Positions 1 through 12,200 of a stretch of DNA of 64,000 bases are shown here, piece after piece. The stretch lies in the NCBI RefSeq assembly GCF_900496995.4, contig NC_044005.1, positions 26,293,363-26,357,362 of the forward strand. The letters run 5' to 3'. The notes below the pieces were generated by a model that saw only the letters and a program-made list of their open reading frames with translations, was not told the origin of the DNA and did not search any database. The stretch's first letter is position 1, and the number at the start of each line of letters is the position of its first letter. The position numbers and the translations under genes are program-made. This DNA comes from Aquila chrysaetos chrysaetos (taxonomy: Eukaryota; Chordata; Aves; Accipitriformes; Accipitridae).

Positions 1-183
1 GATTGTAAACAATATGGGGAGTAGGGAGTTGTGAAAGCCTATGTTTGAATCCTTGTTGTGTTTGACCCTGGAAGCTCACTTCCCTTACAGTGTCCCAGTT
101 TTCCCAGAACACAAGCTAAGAACAGTAACAGCTCTCTGTGTCTCTTGCCATTAGTGGAGGAAGACGAGATGTGGTTGCCAGGG

Positions 184-651
184 TGTCCTGGGTTCAGCTG
201 GGATAGAGTTAATTTTTACAGGAACCTGGGAGGTGGGGGGGCATAGCCGGGGCAGCTGACCTGAACTAGCCAAGGAGCTATTCCATACCATGTGACATCA
301 TGCCCAGTATATATATGGGGAGTGGGCCGGCGGGGGGAGGGAGCTCCTGCGCTCTCTCTCGACTTTCGGTGGGGGAAGCGGCGGAGCGTCGGGTCCCGGG
401 TGGTGAGCAGTTGCACTGTGCATCACTTTTTTTTTTTTTTGTATACTCTTTCATTAGTACCGTTGTTGTTGTTGTAACTTTTTTTTTTTTTTTTGCGTTG
501 TCCCAGTAAACTGCCTTTATCTCAACCCTCGAGGTTCCAGTTTTTTTCCTTTTCTCTCCTCCGTCTCCCCCCTATCCCACCGGAGGGGGGCGGGAGGAGT
601 GAGCGAGCGGCTGCGTGGTCCTTTGTTACCGGCTGGGCTGAAACCACGACA
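184..651 (+). mobile_element. Solo LTR of an endogenous retrovirus, short family (copy A)
   Basis: A 468-bp element beginning TGTCCTGG and ending CCACGACA (TG...CA), flanked by a perfect 5-bp target-site duplication CAGGG (179-183 and 652-656). Inside are a TATATATAT box (308-316) and an AGTAAA polyadenylation-type hexamer (505-510), giving plus orientation. Its ends align by eye with the LTR at 46635-47236, but it lacks roughly 150 bp after the shared first 35 bases. No retroviral internal region is present, so it is a solo LTR left by recombination between two LTRs. The 5-bp duplication fits ERVL-type avian elements, though class I elements can also leave 4-5 bp; the family name is not verified. 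Confidence 0.88.
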
Positions 652-699
652 CAGGGGAAGAACCACCAAGTATTGTTACTGTTCCGTTAAAGAGAACTA

Positions 700-747
700 G
701 AGTTTAGCAGAAATTACTTTCACTGGAGTTTAGCAGGAATGACTTTC
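700..747. repeat. 26-bp tandem duplication, two diverged copies
   Basis: 'gagtttagcagaaattactt' at 700 is repeated as 'gagtttagcaggaatgactt' at 726, just downstream of the solo LTR. Confidence 0.75.
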
Positions 748-3700
748 CAGCACCACCTAATATTGAAAGGAATGGTCTGTCAGGCCAGTAGTGCTTGAAA
801 GTCCTTCCTGGCTACATGCACATATGTTCACTGAGAATCATGTTTTCTGCTTGATTCAATGTCAAAACAGGGCCATCTTTGGACATAGAAGGAGATGATA
901 GGGAGCTGGTAAAAGCAAAACCGGGCATAACAACCCATCCCATTCTTAATTCTATGCTGGCCATTAATCTTTTCCTCACTGCCAAGCCTTGGACTACCAC
1001 AAATGCAGGTGGACAGCTGCACCACACAGAACACTAATTCATTGAACCTGTTCCTCACAAAGCCTGACAGAGGTGATTGCTTTTGCAGCCCTCCCTTCAC
1101 CAGCTGCTGCTATTGACTGGTGACCTCCTGTGAAGATAAGGTAAACCCCAGGAAAGGATTTTTATTCTCATCTGCAGGAATGCTTTCTGTGGAGTCTGAA
1201 TCTGCGGGAACACTGTGAAGGGTATTGGACACTGTGGTCCTTATCTTCTGGACTGGTCTTTCCTTTCTGTGTTAAGGCAGTGTCCCACAGTACCCTTTGG
1301 TAACTACTAGGGCGGTATGGGAAGAAGTCCATCATCTAGAGCTCTCCAATCCACATCCTCTTACAGCTCTTCTGCACCGGCATCCAGTGCTGACCCGACC
1401 CTGTCTATTGAATTCAATGCGCTGTGGAGCAGCTGAAGCTCTTAGCTAACTGGAGAGAAATGACTACCCCTTTGTCCCCTGCCCTCTTCTGCAGGAACCC
1501 AGGGAAGATGAATTGGTCTGTTTGTTGACTCACAGCAGAAGTAACTTGATATTTGTGCACTTCTCTGGAAAGCAACGGCACTGCCCTGTGCCCACGTCTT
1601 GTTATGTGCTGGCTTCATTGCTCTGACAGCATGAAAGATGTTTGGTTTTGTTCCTAATGCTGTTATCATTTATCATCCTCTTGTAAAGCCAGAACCTGCT
1701 GCTCACCCGCCCTCCCTCTATGCTAGGTTTTCTGCTCCCTCTCCACGCCTGCCCTGGTAGGGAAACAGCTTGTATGCCAGAAACAAACTGTCTTTCCACT
1801 GGGTACTAGAAAAGACACAGCATCCTTTCTGCTCCCTGAAGCCACTGCTGTGACTGATGGTGATGGTTGGACTGCATTTCAGCTCTTGGGCTTTGGAGGA
1901 GCAACTCCAACCATGGAGTAGAGAGCTGATAGTAAGCTTATTTGATAGCTGATCTTTATCCCATAGAGCTGGTAGCCAGTCCTGAATGTGGGGAACTCTT
2001 ATACAGCTGGTGCCTGTGGAATGACATAAGCATTCAAATGCTAGAGATGGAGACAGAGATGCAGTGTGCAAAATCCCTACCCTTCAGCTCTGTGTAAGTC
2101 CCTCAAAGTTGCTTGGGCTATAGCATGCCTGTGTCAGAGCTGTGGAGAATGTGGGGCTAGAACATAACTGAAAGAGCATCCTGCCAGCTTCTGTCTTGCA
2201 TCCATGCCCCAAAATAACCCACAAGCAGCCTTCTAACTGCAGATCAGTGGTCCATCAGTTTCTGTGGACAAGCTGAAATGACTCGGAGGCAATGAGAAAT
2301 ATCTGTTGGGACTTGGAGATGACAGGATGAAGAAAGGACACTTAGCATTCAGCCTGCCCTTCCTGCTCTGGCAATGATTTCAGATAACAACAACCTGAAG
2401 CTCGCAAAAATGTAGTTTGGAGCTGGAGGTGTGCAGCACACTGCTACCATTTGTAGTATAAACATGAACTGTGCCAAAGAATTTGTTTCTCCTCCCTTCC
2501 CTATCTCACTCTTGGTTCAGCAGTAATGATGAGTCTCAATTCTAGAAGCCTACTAGCATTGTGCCGTGTTTCTAGAAATATTGTGTACCCCCTGTATGGG
2601 ACGACTCAGCCTGCCTTGGAGAGTCAGGCTGTAATGGTAAGACTGCTTGCAGAAGGACCAGCTTTGTGAGGCTTTTAATGATGTGAGCTCCTTTTTTGGG
2701 AGGACTGGGTCTGGTGTTCTCTTAGTGGTTTAGAAGTTACAAATCTCCAGCTGGGTTGATGGCATCATCTCTGATTTCAAGCTCCTCATGGACCAGGTTA
2801 GCCCTACACTATTAGGTGTTTTCTAGGAGAGCAAAAGTTAGAGTTCACTGACTGGTGTATATGGACAGTACTTCTTATAGAAACTCTTTGTTTTGCTTGC
2901 CAGTTGGAAGTGCAGCGCTGAGAATTGTTGCATTAAATCAGCTCCCTAACACAGCACTAGCTTTGCTCTTGCTAGGCTCAGAAGGATTTTGATAGGTATT
3001 AGGCTCCAGGCAGAAGCCTGTTTTGGTACAAAATCTTCCAGTAAGCAGAATGATATCACTCCATGGGCAGGCCATCACCCTTTTCCTATGCATCTGCTGG
3101 AGCTGCCAGCATTAGACTCTTACTCTCCTTATTTATAGAGCAATATAAACGTTCTGAGCACTTTACAGATACATAAAAGAGAAGATTCCCACTCTGCAAG
3201 GAGCTGACAGTAACTCAGATGTACAGGAGTCATGGGACAATAACTCAAGTTCTGAGGAGGGCAGACATGGTAGAAGAGGAGCTCGGGGCAGAAGCCTTTG
3301 CAACAAGAGGCTGTGAGAAAAGGGAAACTTGGCAATAATTTGGTGCAGGAAGCAGGTGTGGGTGATGTGGCCAAGGAGATGATGGGAGAAGCTAAAAGAA
3401 GGTGGCAAGGTAGAAGGCTTAGGAGTTGACTAGGATGAGAAGGGGGAAGTGTAGGCAGTGAAACTGCTATCAATGAATGGATGAAAAGCAACCTAACTAG
3501 CAGTACTCCATCCCTTTCCTGCTCCCAGCACTGAGAAAATTGAGAACATCTGCACCCTCCTCACTCTCCTTCTACTACTGCTCTGGCTGCCAAGAGAGGG
3601 AAAGATGTTAATGACTATCATTAGCAGTACTTACAGTTCATCTGCCAGGAAGGGACAAGGGCTGCATCTGCCAGAGAAGTTCACTTGTAGTTGATACTAC

Positions 3701-4954
3701 TTACTCCAGCCAGGGCCTTGTGTTCATGACTTAGATAGATAGACATCACCAGCACCTGAAAAACCATTCTCATGCAGTCACAGGTAGCCCAGTGCTAGGA
3801 TTCATGCTGTCACCCCTCCAGGCACTGGCTATGGGCATTGCAGGGCTGCCACCATCAGCCTTGCAGAGCTGGCACAAGAACTGTGGTGTTTTTATCTCGG
3901 TGACTGTCAGAGCCTGTGTGTAGTGTGTCTCTCTCCTCCTTCATGATGTGCTAAGCAAATCCTTGCATTGTTTCTCTCTGCAAGTCTAGTTTCCTGTGTC
4001 AGCTTGTGGGTCCCTAGGCTGGATGCAGACCCCTGTTTTAGGTATATCTAAGCTTAACAACAGCGGAGTTGCTTGGTTTTTTTTCACCTCTCTTTTATGG
4101 ATCCATGTTCCCCGGTGAAGGGAGTTACAGAGTGCAAGTCAGCAATATCTCCTGTCCAAGTCAGTGCATGTCATCTGTGCTGACCTTCCTCCACAAGTGT
4201 GCCGGTGATTGTGGAAGAGAGCTGCAAGGTTTTGTGTCCGTGGTAATGGGCAACGACTGCTAGACAGAAAGACACCCTTGTCCTCCCCGTCCTCCCCCCT
4301 CACCTCCCTCTCTGACTTTTTGCCCTGCTTGGGGCTAAGCACTTCTGCTGCCTTTTATTAATCTTCTCCTGGGACAGCAGTATCAGCGGCCCATCAGCAT
4401 TCAACATGCCCTCAGTCACTAGCGTTAACTTGATTAGGGCAGTGAGGAGTGACTTACAGGGGAAGCTCTTCTCCACAGGCAGTATTTGCATACAGTGATT
4501 GATGCTGATATGTCCTCTAAATACATCCACACTTTGCATTTTAAACAAAGCAATTGCTGTAGAACTGCTCCCTGTCACTCAGTGGGATTCCCAGTGCCAG
4601 CGTAGGACATACCTTCCCTTTCTTAAAATGGCCTCTCTCTTTCCCAAAGAGGATTCTCAAGTGGGATGAAGAGCAGGTCACTGACTCCACCTTATGTTTG
4701 GAGGGGAAGAGACAAACGCCTGCTGTGTGTCTTGGCTTGTGACTTTGCTTGTGGACAGTTCTGGGCAGTGTCACACAGTCAATGGGCTTTCCACCCAGAA
4801 GGTCAACCTTGAATGGGACACATAGGCTGAAGCCTCCCATGTTTCCTTCAAATAGTCTTTCCTGGTCAGATTTCAGGCTCAGGGTAGGCTCCCTCCACCT
4901 TCACCAGCCTATCTCTGTCTTGGGAATACATGAGCTGGCTGGCACCCATGCAGC

Positions 4955-5083
4955 ACTGAATATATGTGTGTATTATCCACATGTATTATGCATATGTACA
5001 ATATATATTATATGTATATATTATACGTTTGTATTGTATGTATATATTATGTGTGTGTATACATACACATATATGTATATAAA
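4955..5083. repeat. TA/TG-rich microsatellite
   Basis: About 130 bp made mostly of tatatg, tgtgtg and tatata units with occasional interruptions. Open frames across it are artefacts of the simple sequence. Confidence 0.9.
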
Positions 5084-6605
5084 AAAATCCACCTTGCAAA
5101 TTGTCCAAAGAAGCAAAAGATGTCATGCTTTCTTCCAGGTTCTACCGGGGTTTTTATTGGTAGGATGTGTCCAAGTGAAGTTCTGGTTTGGAGATGGTGT
5201 CCTGAGCCTTTCTTTCTCTGAAGAGGAGAGTGCGCAAGGGAGGAAATGGGTGAGTTTAAGTTCTGTTTGAAGGAAGGGCAAAAGAAACAAAATTATATCT
5301 GTTGTGATACTGCTGGTATCGCAGCTTGCTTTGGAAAGGCAGCAGTTGTTTTATCTTCTTTATTATATCCTAAGTGTTTCCTTTTTTTCAAAACAAAAGG
5401 AAATTTGCCCAGAAAGTAACCCTCTTTGAATAGCAGCAGGGACTTAGCTGTAATTTAGGCTGCAGGGTTTCTTGGAGCAGGCACTGAGTCCTCCCCTTTG
5501 TCCATGGAGTGCAGGGATCACTGAGGAGGCCAGATAAATAAAAATCATTTACATAACACTGTCCAGAGGTCCCAGAAAGAACATCTAGAGGCTGCCAGTG
5601 CTCTTTGCCTTCTGGGTGCTCATGGCTTGCTGCACTGTGAGGGCTTAGACACTTTCAACAAAATTCAGAGGCCTGTGCTCCAGTGAGACCCAGAAAAGTT
5701 TTGCTTAGGCTTAGTAGGAAATACCTGTTTTCACCCATTCCTGTCATTACTTTCTTATCTTTGTGCTTATCCCAAAGGACTTGCAATGTACTCCTGGTTG
5801 CCCATTTCGTGTCTGAAAACTTCGTGGTTTTGTAAAGCTAGGCACTTCATTATTGGGCTCATGCTGTCTGGCTCCGCAGACGTGGGAGCTCCATGGAGAA
5901 GGTGGCCCTTTCATCTCCTGCCACACCATATTAATTTTGCAAATGTGACAAGCTCAGCTTTGCAAAAATAACATATTGCCCATGTCTTGTTCTATTTAAT
6001 ATTGTATTCAAATCGTCCAAGTGCTCAGCGACGTGGGCTGGGGGAAACGGCTCTGCAGACTTCTTTGTCACTTGACTGGCAGCTGGCTTCCAGAAGTTAA
6101 TTATAGCTGTTCAGTGCCATGGTCCACCAAACCTCTTGGGGATCAGTGAGACATCAGGTGCACGGTGACTCAAGAGGCAAGAACAAAGATGCTCCAGTTC
6201 CCAGGCCATAAGGGCCATAAGCTTTATAAATCCTAATATCCACTTGGACTTGGGACTAAAGTGAAAAGGCAGTGTTGCAGTGACCTTGCAGAGGGTGTTC
6301 TAATTTTCCAGAAATCCAAACAAGGAAATTTAGACCTTAGGAGTTTGAAAGTGAATTGCATTGCCATCGTGTGGATGCATGGAATCTAATGTCTACTCAG
6401 AAAAGTTCTGGGATCCTAGTTTCTTAGTTAGAAAGGAAAACAAAGTCATGATAGTTATGAAAGTTGTTAAGTCAGAATGCTTAACAAAATGTGGACAGAA
6501 ATTATAATAACAATTTAACTATGCTAGTGTCCAAGTAAACACTGAAGTTAGTTTGATCAAAGTGATACGGATAATTAGTATGAATTATAGTCTAATGTGT
6601 TTATT

Positions 6606-6627
6606 AATGTCACTACTTAGTGACATT
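6606..6627. repeat. Perfect 10-bp inverted repeat, 2-bp spacer
   Basis: AATGTCACTA (6606-6615), spacer CT, TAGTGACATT (6618-6627). It lies in an AT-rich unique region. Confidence 0.9.
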
Positions 6628-7584
6628 TGGTGCTTAAAGAATTAGGTGTTAGAAACATTAAGTACTTAGAAAATGAATATGCAAAATAGATAGATAAAGT
6701 AGTACAGGATCAGCATGATTCTTTGGTGCCTTCTTCAGGGTGGTGTTTCCAGACACCAGACTGCATGAAGAGGTATTAGGTAAAATCCTATCGTCTGCTC
6801 TGCTTGAACAATAAAAACTGTTAAAACTGATAACTTGTTAAGTTTCTACTTAAGTAAATGTGATATTCTGTAGTAATTACAGTACCAGAAGCAAACCTGT
6901 CAAAGTAATGAGTGTTAATTAGGTTCTCTGTAATCTTAAACTAATGTAAGTCAATAATTACTAGGCAAGAAAGGGTAGGTTTGCAAATACTCATAGTGCA
7001 ATAATCTAAACAGGAGAAGTGAAACTGTGATAGTGTCTGTCTGTGCACCTTTAGGGCATGTCAGCTGCAGGCTGGGTGCCTCTGCACCTTCAGCATAGGT
7101 TTTTGCAGGACACATACCAGAGCTTCTGGGTTTTCTGATTGGGATCCCTCTGCCTTTAGCCTCTGATGTTTCCCCACAGGTGGGAACCTAGACATATTGC
7201 CTGGCTGTCCCAGAAGAAACCCATGTTGGTTTCTGTCTCCTGCTTCAAGCTCCCCTGCTCCCAGTTCCTTGAGTGGAGTGTACTCTGTATTTATCACCTG
7301 TTCTGCTCCTGGCTTGTCATATCCTGGCTGTGTCCTCAATAGCCTGACCATACCTTGGCCAGCAACTTTCATAGGTCGCTGCTTCTTCCCCACTATTTGT
7401 TCAGAAAAAGGAGTTGTGCTGCAATATAAAAGAAAATCCTGAATCAGTGGGGAGGGGGGTGGATGGGAATGGTTATTTCCAGGGAAAGAATCCCCAGGCG
7501 CAGAACCAAGACACCTGCTGGATCATTCTTTGTGGTGTATCTTGCCACGGAAACTGAAGAGATCATCTGGCCTTTTGTTACATC

Positions 7585-8726
7585 TGTATTGGTTTTGTGT
7601 GGCAAGGTTTTTGTAGCGGGGGGGGTGTTACAGGGGTGGCTTCTGTAAGAAGTTGCTGGAAGCTTCCCCTGTGTTCGAGAGAGAGCCGATACCAGCCGGC
7701 TCTAAGACGGACCCGCCACCAGTGAAGGCCGAGCCAATCAGCGATAGTGGTAACGCCTCTGTGATAACATTTTTAAGAAGGAAAAAAGTTGGGACAGAGG
7801 GAATACGGCAGCCGGAGAGAGGAGTGAGAACATGTAAGAGAAACAACCCTGCGGACACCAAGGTCAGTGAAGAAGGAGGGGGAGGAGATGCTCCAGGGGC
7901 CGGAGCAGAGATTCCCCTGCAGCCCGTGGTGAAGACCCCGGTGAGGCAGGCTGTCCCCCTGCAGCCCAGGGAGGTCCACGGTGGAGCAGATATCCACCTG
8001 CAGCCCGTGGAGGATCCCACACCGGAGCAGGTGGGTGCCCGAAGGAGGCTGTGACCCTGTGGGAAGCCCACGCTGGAGCAGGCTCCTGGCAGGACCTGTG
8101 GATCTGTGGAGAGGAGCCCACGGAGCAGGTTTTCTAGCAGGACTTGTGACCCCGTGGGGGACCCACGCTGGAGCAGTGTGCTCCTGAAGGACTGCACACC
8201 GTGGAAAGGACCCATGCTGGAGCAGTTCGTGAAGAACTGCAGCCCGTGGGAATGGCCCACGTTGGAGAAGTTCGTGGAGGACTGTCTCCCGTGGGTGGGA
8301 CCCCACGCTGGAGCAGGGAAGAGTGTGATGAGTCCTCCCCCTGAGGAGGATGAAGCGGCAGAAAACAACGTGTGGTGAACTGGCCGTAAACCCCATTCCC
8401 CGTCCCCCTGTGCCGCTGTGGGGGTTGGTGGAGAATCCGGGAGTAAAGTTGTGCCTGGGAAGAAGGGAGGGGTGGAGGGAAGGTGTTCTGAGATTTGGTT
8501 TTATTTCTCATTACCCTACTCTGGTTGATTTGTAATAAAGTGAGTTAATTTTCCCCAAGTTGAGTCTGTTTTGCCCGTGACGGTAAGTGGTGAATGATCT
8601 CTCCCTGTCCTTATCTCGACCCACAAGCTCTTTGTTATATTTTCTCTCCCCTGTCCAGTTGAGGAGGCGGAGTGATAGAACGGCTTTGGTGGGCACCTGG
8701 CAACCAGCCAGGGTCAACCCATCTCA
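7585..8726 (+). mobile_element. Solo LTR of an endogenous retrovirus, long family (copy A)
   Basis: A 1142-bp element beginning TGTATTGG and ending CATCTCA, flanked by a perfect 5-bp duplication ACATC (7580-7584 and 8727-8731). An AATAAA at 8534-8539 near the 3' end gives plus orientation. It aligns along its length with the outer LTR at 46026-47744. The middle contains imperfect repeats around a 'cacgctggagcag' core. Several frames stay open on both strands, including 7628-8368 and 7773-8396 on the minus strand, but they show no known domain and are explained by the GC-rich repetitive sequence. No internal retroviral genes flank it. I associate this sequence type with passerine genomes from memory. 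Confidence 0.9.
8030..8330 (+). repeat. Imperfect tandem repeats inside the long LTR
   Basis: The motif 'cacgctggagcag' and close variants recur at about 8067, 8167, 8213, 8259 and 8304, each followed by a related 'ctgaaggactg' or 'gtgaagaactgcag' segment, giving a unit of roughly 45-50 bp. The same arrangement occurs in the outer LTR at 46-47 kb, so it is an inherited property of the family rather than a local expansion. Confidence 0.7.
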
Positions 8727-9129
8727 ACATCCTAAAGCTCCATCTGGATTAGGCATCATATAAGGGTTCATGTAGAAAACTCTTTACTAAAATGTTCTTA
8801 CAGGCTGGTGCATGGTCTTCATATGGAAAAGCCCAGTTTGCAGTAGTTTAAGTAATTAGCTTCCTAGAATATATAGTTCTCATCTGTTAAGACTGGGACA
8901 AGTGACGGACTGATGCTGGATTGTTAGGACATCAGGTATGATTTCTGCTATTGCCGCTTTCCTCTGTAGTGACAACAATGGCAATACAGTTATTACATTA
9001 ATAAGTAAAAATATTTTGCTTATGCAGTTTTTCCCAGGACAGAATTAGGTGCAATGGGGGAGGAAGAAAAGCCATTTTTCTGTAGGACATAGCCAAACGT
9101 GCAAAAAGTAATGGGGATGGATCTAAGCA

Positions 9130-9240
9130 GGATATTTCAGAAGAATCAACTGGACTTGTAAGGTACTGAGGAACAGTGGAAAGAGGGCAAGGACCCTGGA
9201 GCAAAACTAAATGAATTCTTTGTGCCAGTCCTCTCCTGGG
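9130..9240 (+). mobile_element. Possible CR1-like LINE fragment (ORF2 region)
   Basis: 'caaaactaaatgaattcttt' followed by 'gtgccagtcctctcctggg' resembles the segment of old CR1-type elements just upstream of the reverse transcriptase ('aaatgaattctttgcttcag'). The surrounding bases are too diverged to extend the match. Confidence 0.35.
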
Positions 9241-12200
9241 ATTCTAATTTTACTTGATAATTCAACCAATTTCCCAATTCAGAGTAAAGCTCAGTGGTCT
9301 GTGACTTCCCAGATCACCCCATATGCCTTTTCTAGAACAACTGACAGCATTTGCTACCCCTCATTACTCCAGTAGAACAGCTGATTTTAATGAGAGAATT
9401 CATGTTTTTAGCAGCTCAGCCACTTCCATCCCAAATGCCTACAGATCTCTTGGATGTACATGGTACACCATGCTGGTGATTTGTTATTCTTTAGCAGTTT
9501 GTTCCAGCAGCTGTTCTCCTGACACTTCAGTCGCAGAAGGTGTCTCATCTTCATTACTTGGAGAGGGTAATTCTAGGGGAGAGGTCTCTCCAGCAGGTCT
9601 CTCTCTGGTGCACACTGACATAGAGAAGCACTATCTTTTGATGTCTGGGTAAGTACTTGCCTTTAAGGCCTGCTTCTCTAAGAGACACTTCCTTGTGTGC
9701 TGCAGCGACACTTGTAGCCATTCCTTCTCCATAAAGAAGAGTACTAGGACCACATGAATGTGGGAGCAGGAGTGACCCTGTGGCTCATACAAGGGTATAC
9801 AGGTTGAGTTGCATTTCAAAGGTAACCATAGTTTTTGCTGCTGTACCTTCTGCTGGGAAGCAGTCCCAGAAATTCCTTACTCTGAATCTAATGCCCCTCA
9901 TTCTCTCTGCTTTGGATTCTTTGCTCCTGGCTATCAAAACCTGGATTTGGGGCAATAGGTTGAAATCTGCTTCTCAGCCAAAAAGATGATGATTCCCAGA
10001 GAACAGAGCATGTGGTGAGGGTATGGGGAAATCTCTTGCTGATGGGAAAAATATCTTTCAGCTTTTCCGTTGGCTTTGAAGAGTGCTGGGCTCTGCCTTG
10101 TTCAGATGGACTTTTCTCATCCTGCTCAGTATTACTGTCCCATCTGGAAGTACAGAATATGCAGTAAAAACACATAATAGCTGCCTGTCACCCCTCCTGT
10201 ATGTGGGAGTCTGATTAAGCTACATTGATGTGTTCAGGAAGTCTTCAGCTTCATTGATGCTGAAGCTCTGAATTGATACATTCTCCCTTTTGCTATGTAT
10301 TTTTTCTTCCCTTCTCTTTCCTGCATCTACTTGCAAACCAGGATAAATCATCCAAGACTCTCTAGGAAGAGAAGGAACAGAGCAGTCATATTGAGGGCTA
10401 GGGCGAGTAACAAGGTGACAGTAGTGTTTTCTGTTGTTAATGGTTGCTTCTCTCCTTCTTTGCCAGGAGCATGTTGGCCTCCCATTTGTGTACTGCGCTC
10501 TCGCTGCTGCAAGGGTTGATCGTGAAGGTAGGGCAAAAATCTTCATGTCTATGTCATGGTTTCCTGCCAGCCTGATGAATGGGAAACAGGCAGTAAAGCT
10601 AGTTATGCCAACTAGTTAAGGAACAAACTATCATGTTTTCTTATCTTTGTCCTCCTTCTCTCACTCTTTTCTCCTTGAAAGCTCAAAATACATCTAAGCA
10701 CAAAGGCAGGAACCTTCCTAGTCATGAGAAATGATCCAGCAGAAATAAGTGGTACCTATGGTGTGGACTGGCAGGGAAATAATATTATGCCCACGTCTCC
10801 CCCTCCCATTAAGAAGTGGAGGTTGGGGACTGTGAAGGGAGAGGATTAACAGAAGAGAGGTTGTTTTTTTAACCTGCTTAGCAGCAGTAAACAGTGAAGC
10901 ATAAAGCTAACTGCAACAGGTGTTTGACTCCTCAGCCAAGTCTGAAGCACAGAGATGCCGAGATGCTGCTTAATGTTCTTTTTGTGTTATCATTATATCA
11001 TATTTTTTCTCTCCTTTTTTGTTTCGGACGTAGTACATGTTCCCAACTTGCTGGGTAGCTAGTTACCTGATGAGTGCTCATGGAAGAGATGATTATCTCA
11101 TTTCTCAGTCATGGCTGGGAAGTCACCAGGACACTTTCGTGAAGGACATCTAGCCAGCCCTGCTCACCTTGTGAAGCACTGGCCCAGTGCAGGTTAGCCC
11201 CTCTCCCTTGGCATATTACAGCTGAATTGCAACTACTCGTAGACATAGCCCAGACAGTTTCTGTTGCAGTTTCTGTTCTTTGACTCTTTTGATCTTTGAA
11301 AAGAGTAATGCTTATCCGCCAGATGAACAATTTGTGTTGTGGAGGGTGCAGGGCCAGACTCAGTGAAAAGGGCATTTGCTGTGATGACCTGCGCGAGAAT
11401 AAATGTAACTAGCAGAGTATGGAACCTGGAACCAAGGAGGTGTCAGCATTTGTACTTAGCATGGTATTTCACTGACAGCTTGGGGTAATTTATTTATTCC
11501 TTGTATTGGGTTAAGTAACACACACAGCAGTCAGGCAGCTGTAGGTAGCCTAGTGCTATCTTTGTTTGTGAGAATGTCCAGAGGACTGACAGGAGCAACT
11601 TAGCAACATGGGACTCATGGCAACCACAAACTGGAATGAGTCATTGATGCCCCCTTTTGTGGACATGTTCTATGTGAAAAGCAAAAACCAACAGTTCTCA
11701 AGTCCTGGTCCAAGCTGATTCAGCCAATGCAGTGATTAAGTCTCCCAGAATTTGAGAGGTCCCAGGCATCATTTATCTGAGGTTTCAGCCACATTTAGGA
11801 TACACTTATTTGCAAGCAACATGCCCTGGGGAAGAAGAGGTAAGCCAGGGGCCTGCTTTATGTGCACTGAGCAGCTGTGGAACAAAAAGGAAACTCCTGC
11901 CTGAAATGCTTGCAGTAGGCAATGGGTGGCAGAAGGAAGTGCCGAGCTAGTACGGCTCAGCGTGCTGGGCAGCGCGGTTATCCAGCTTCAGTGTCTTTTA
12001 CAGACCCCAGAATACACTCAGGGTATGAAGCTTTTACTCCTCTCACACAGTTTTACTCTGCCTGCATCCCAGGCTGGCAGGCTCAGGGGAGATCTGCAAA
12101 ATGGGGTCACATTTGCTTTTCTATCAAGTCAAATTTTACATAAGATTTTCATAGTTATGATAATAACCTTATCATTTTTGTAAACCCAAAACATTTTGCC

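Larger units (their letters stand above)
657..7579. other. 3' flank of ESRRB, gene-free
   Basis: Apart from the 26-bp duplication, the microsatellite at 4955-5083 and the inverted repeat at 6606-6627, I see no gene or nameable repeat. Open frames here are short and lack domains. The part from about 6420 to 6960 is AT-rich and looks unique. Confidence 0.7.

Noticed and set aside
4749..5270. 173-codon plus-strand frame
   Set aside because: Much of it runs through the TA/TG microsatellite, giving Tyr/Ile/Cys-rich repeats typical of simple sequence.
8030..8330. Regularly spaced repeats as a CRISPR-like array
   Set aside because: Repeats are imperfect, lie in an LTR shared with a second copy, and the genome is vertebrate.
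7628..8368. 246-codon minus-strand frame
   Set aside because: Lies entirely within an LTR and is shifted by indels relative to the sister copy; stop-poor repetitive sequence explains it.
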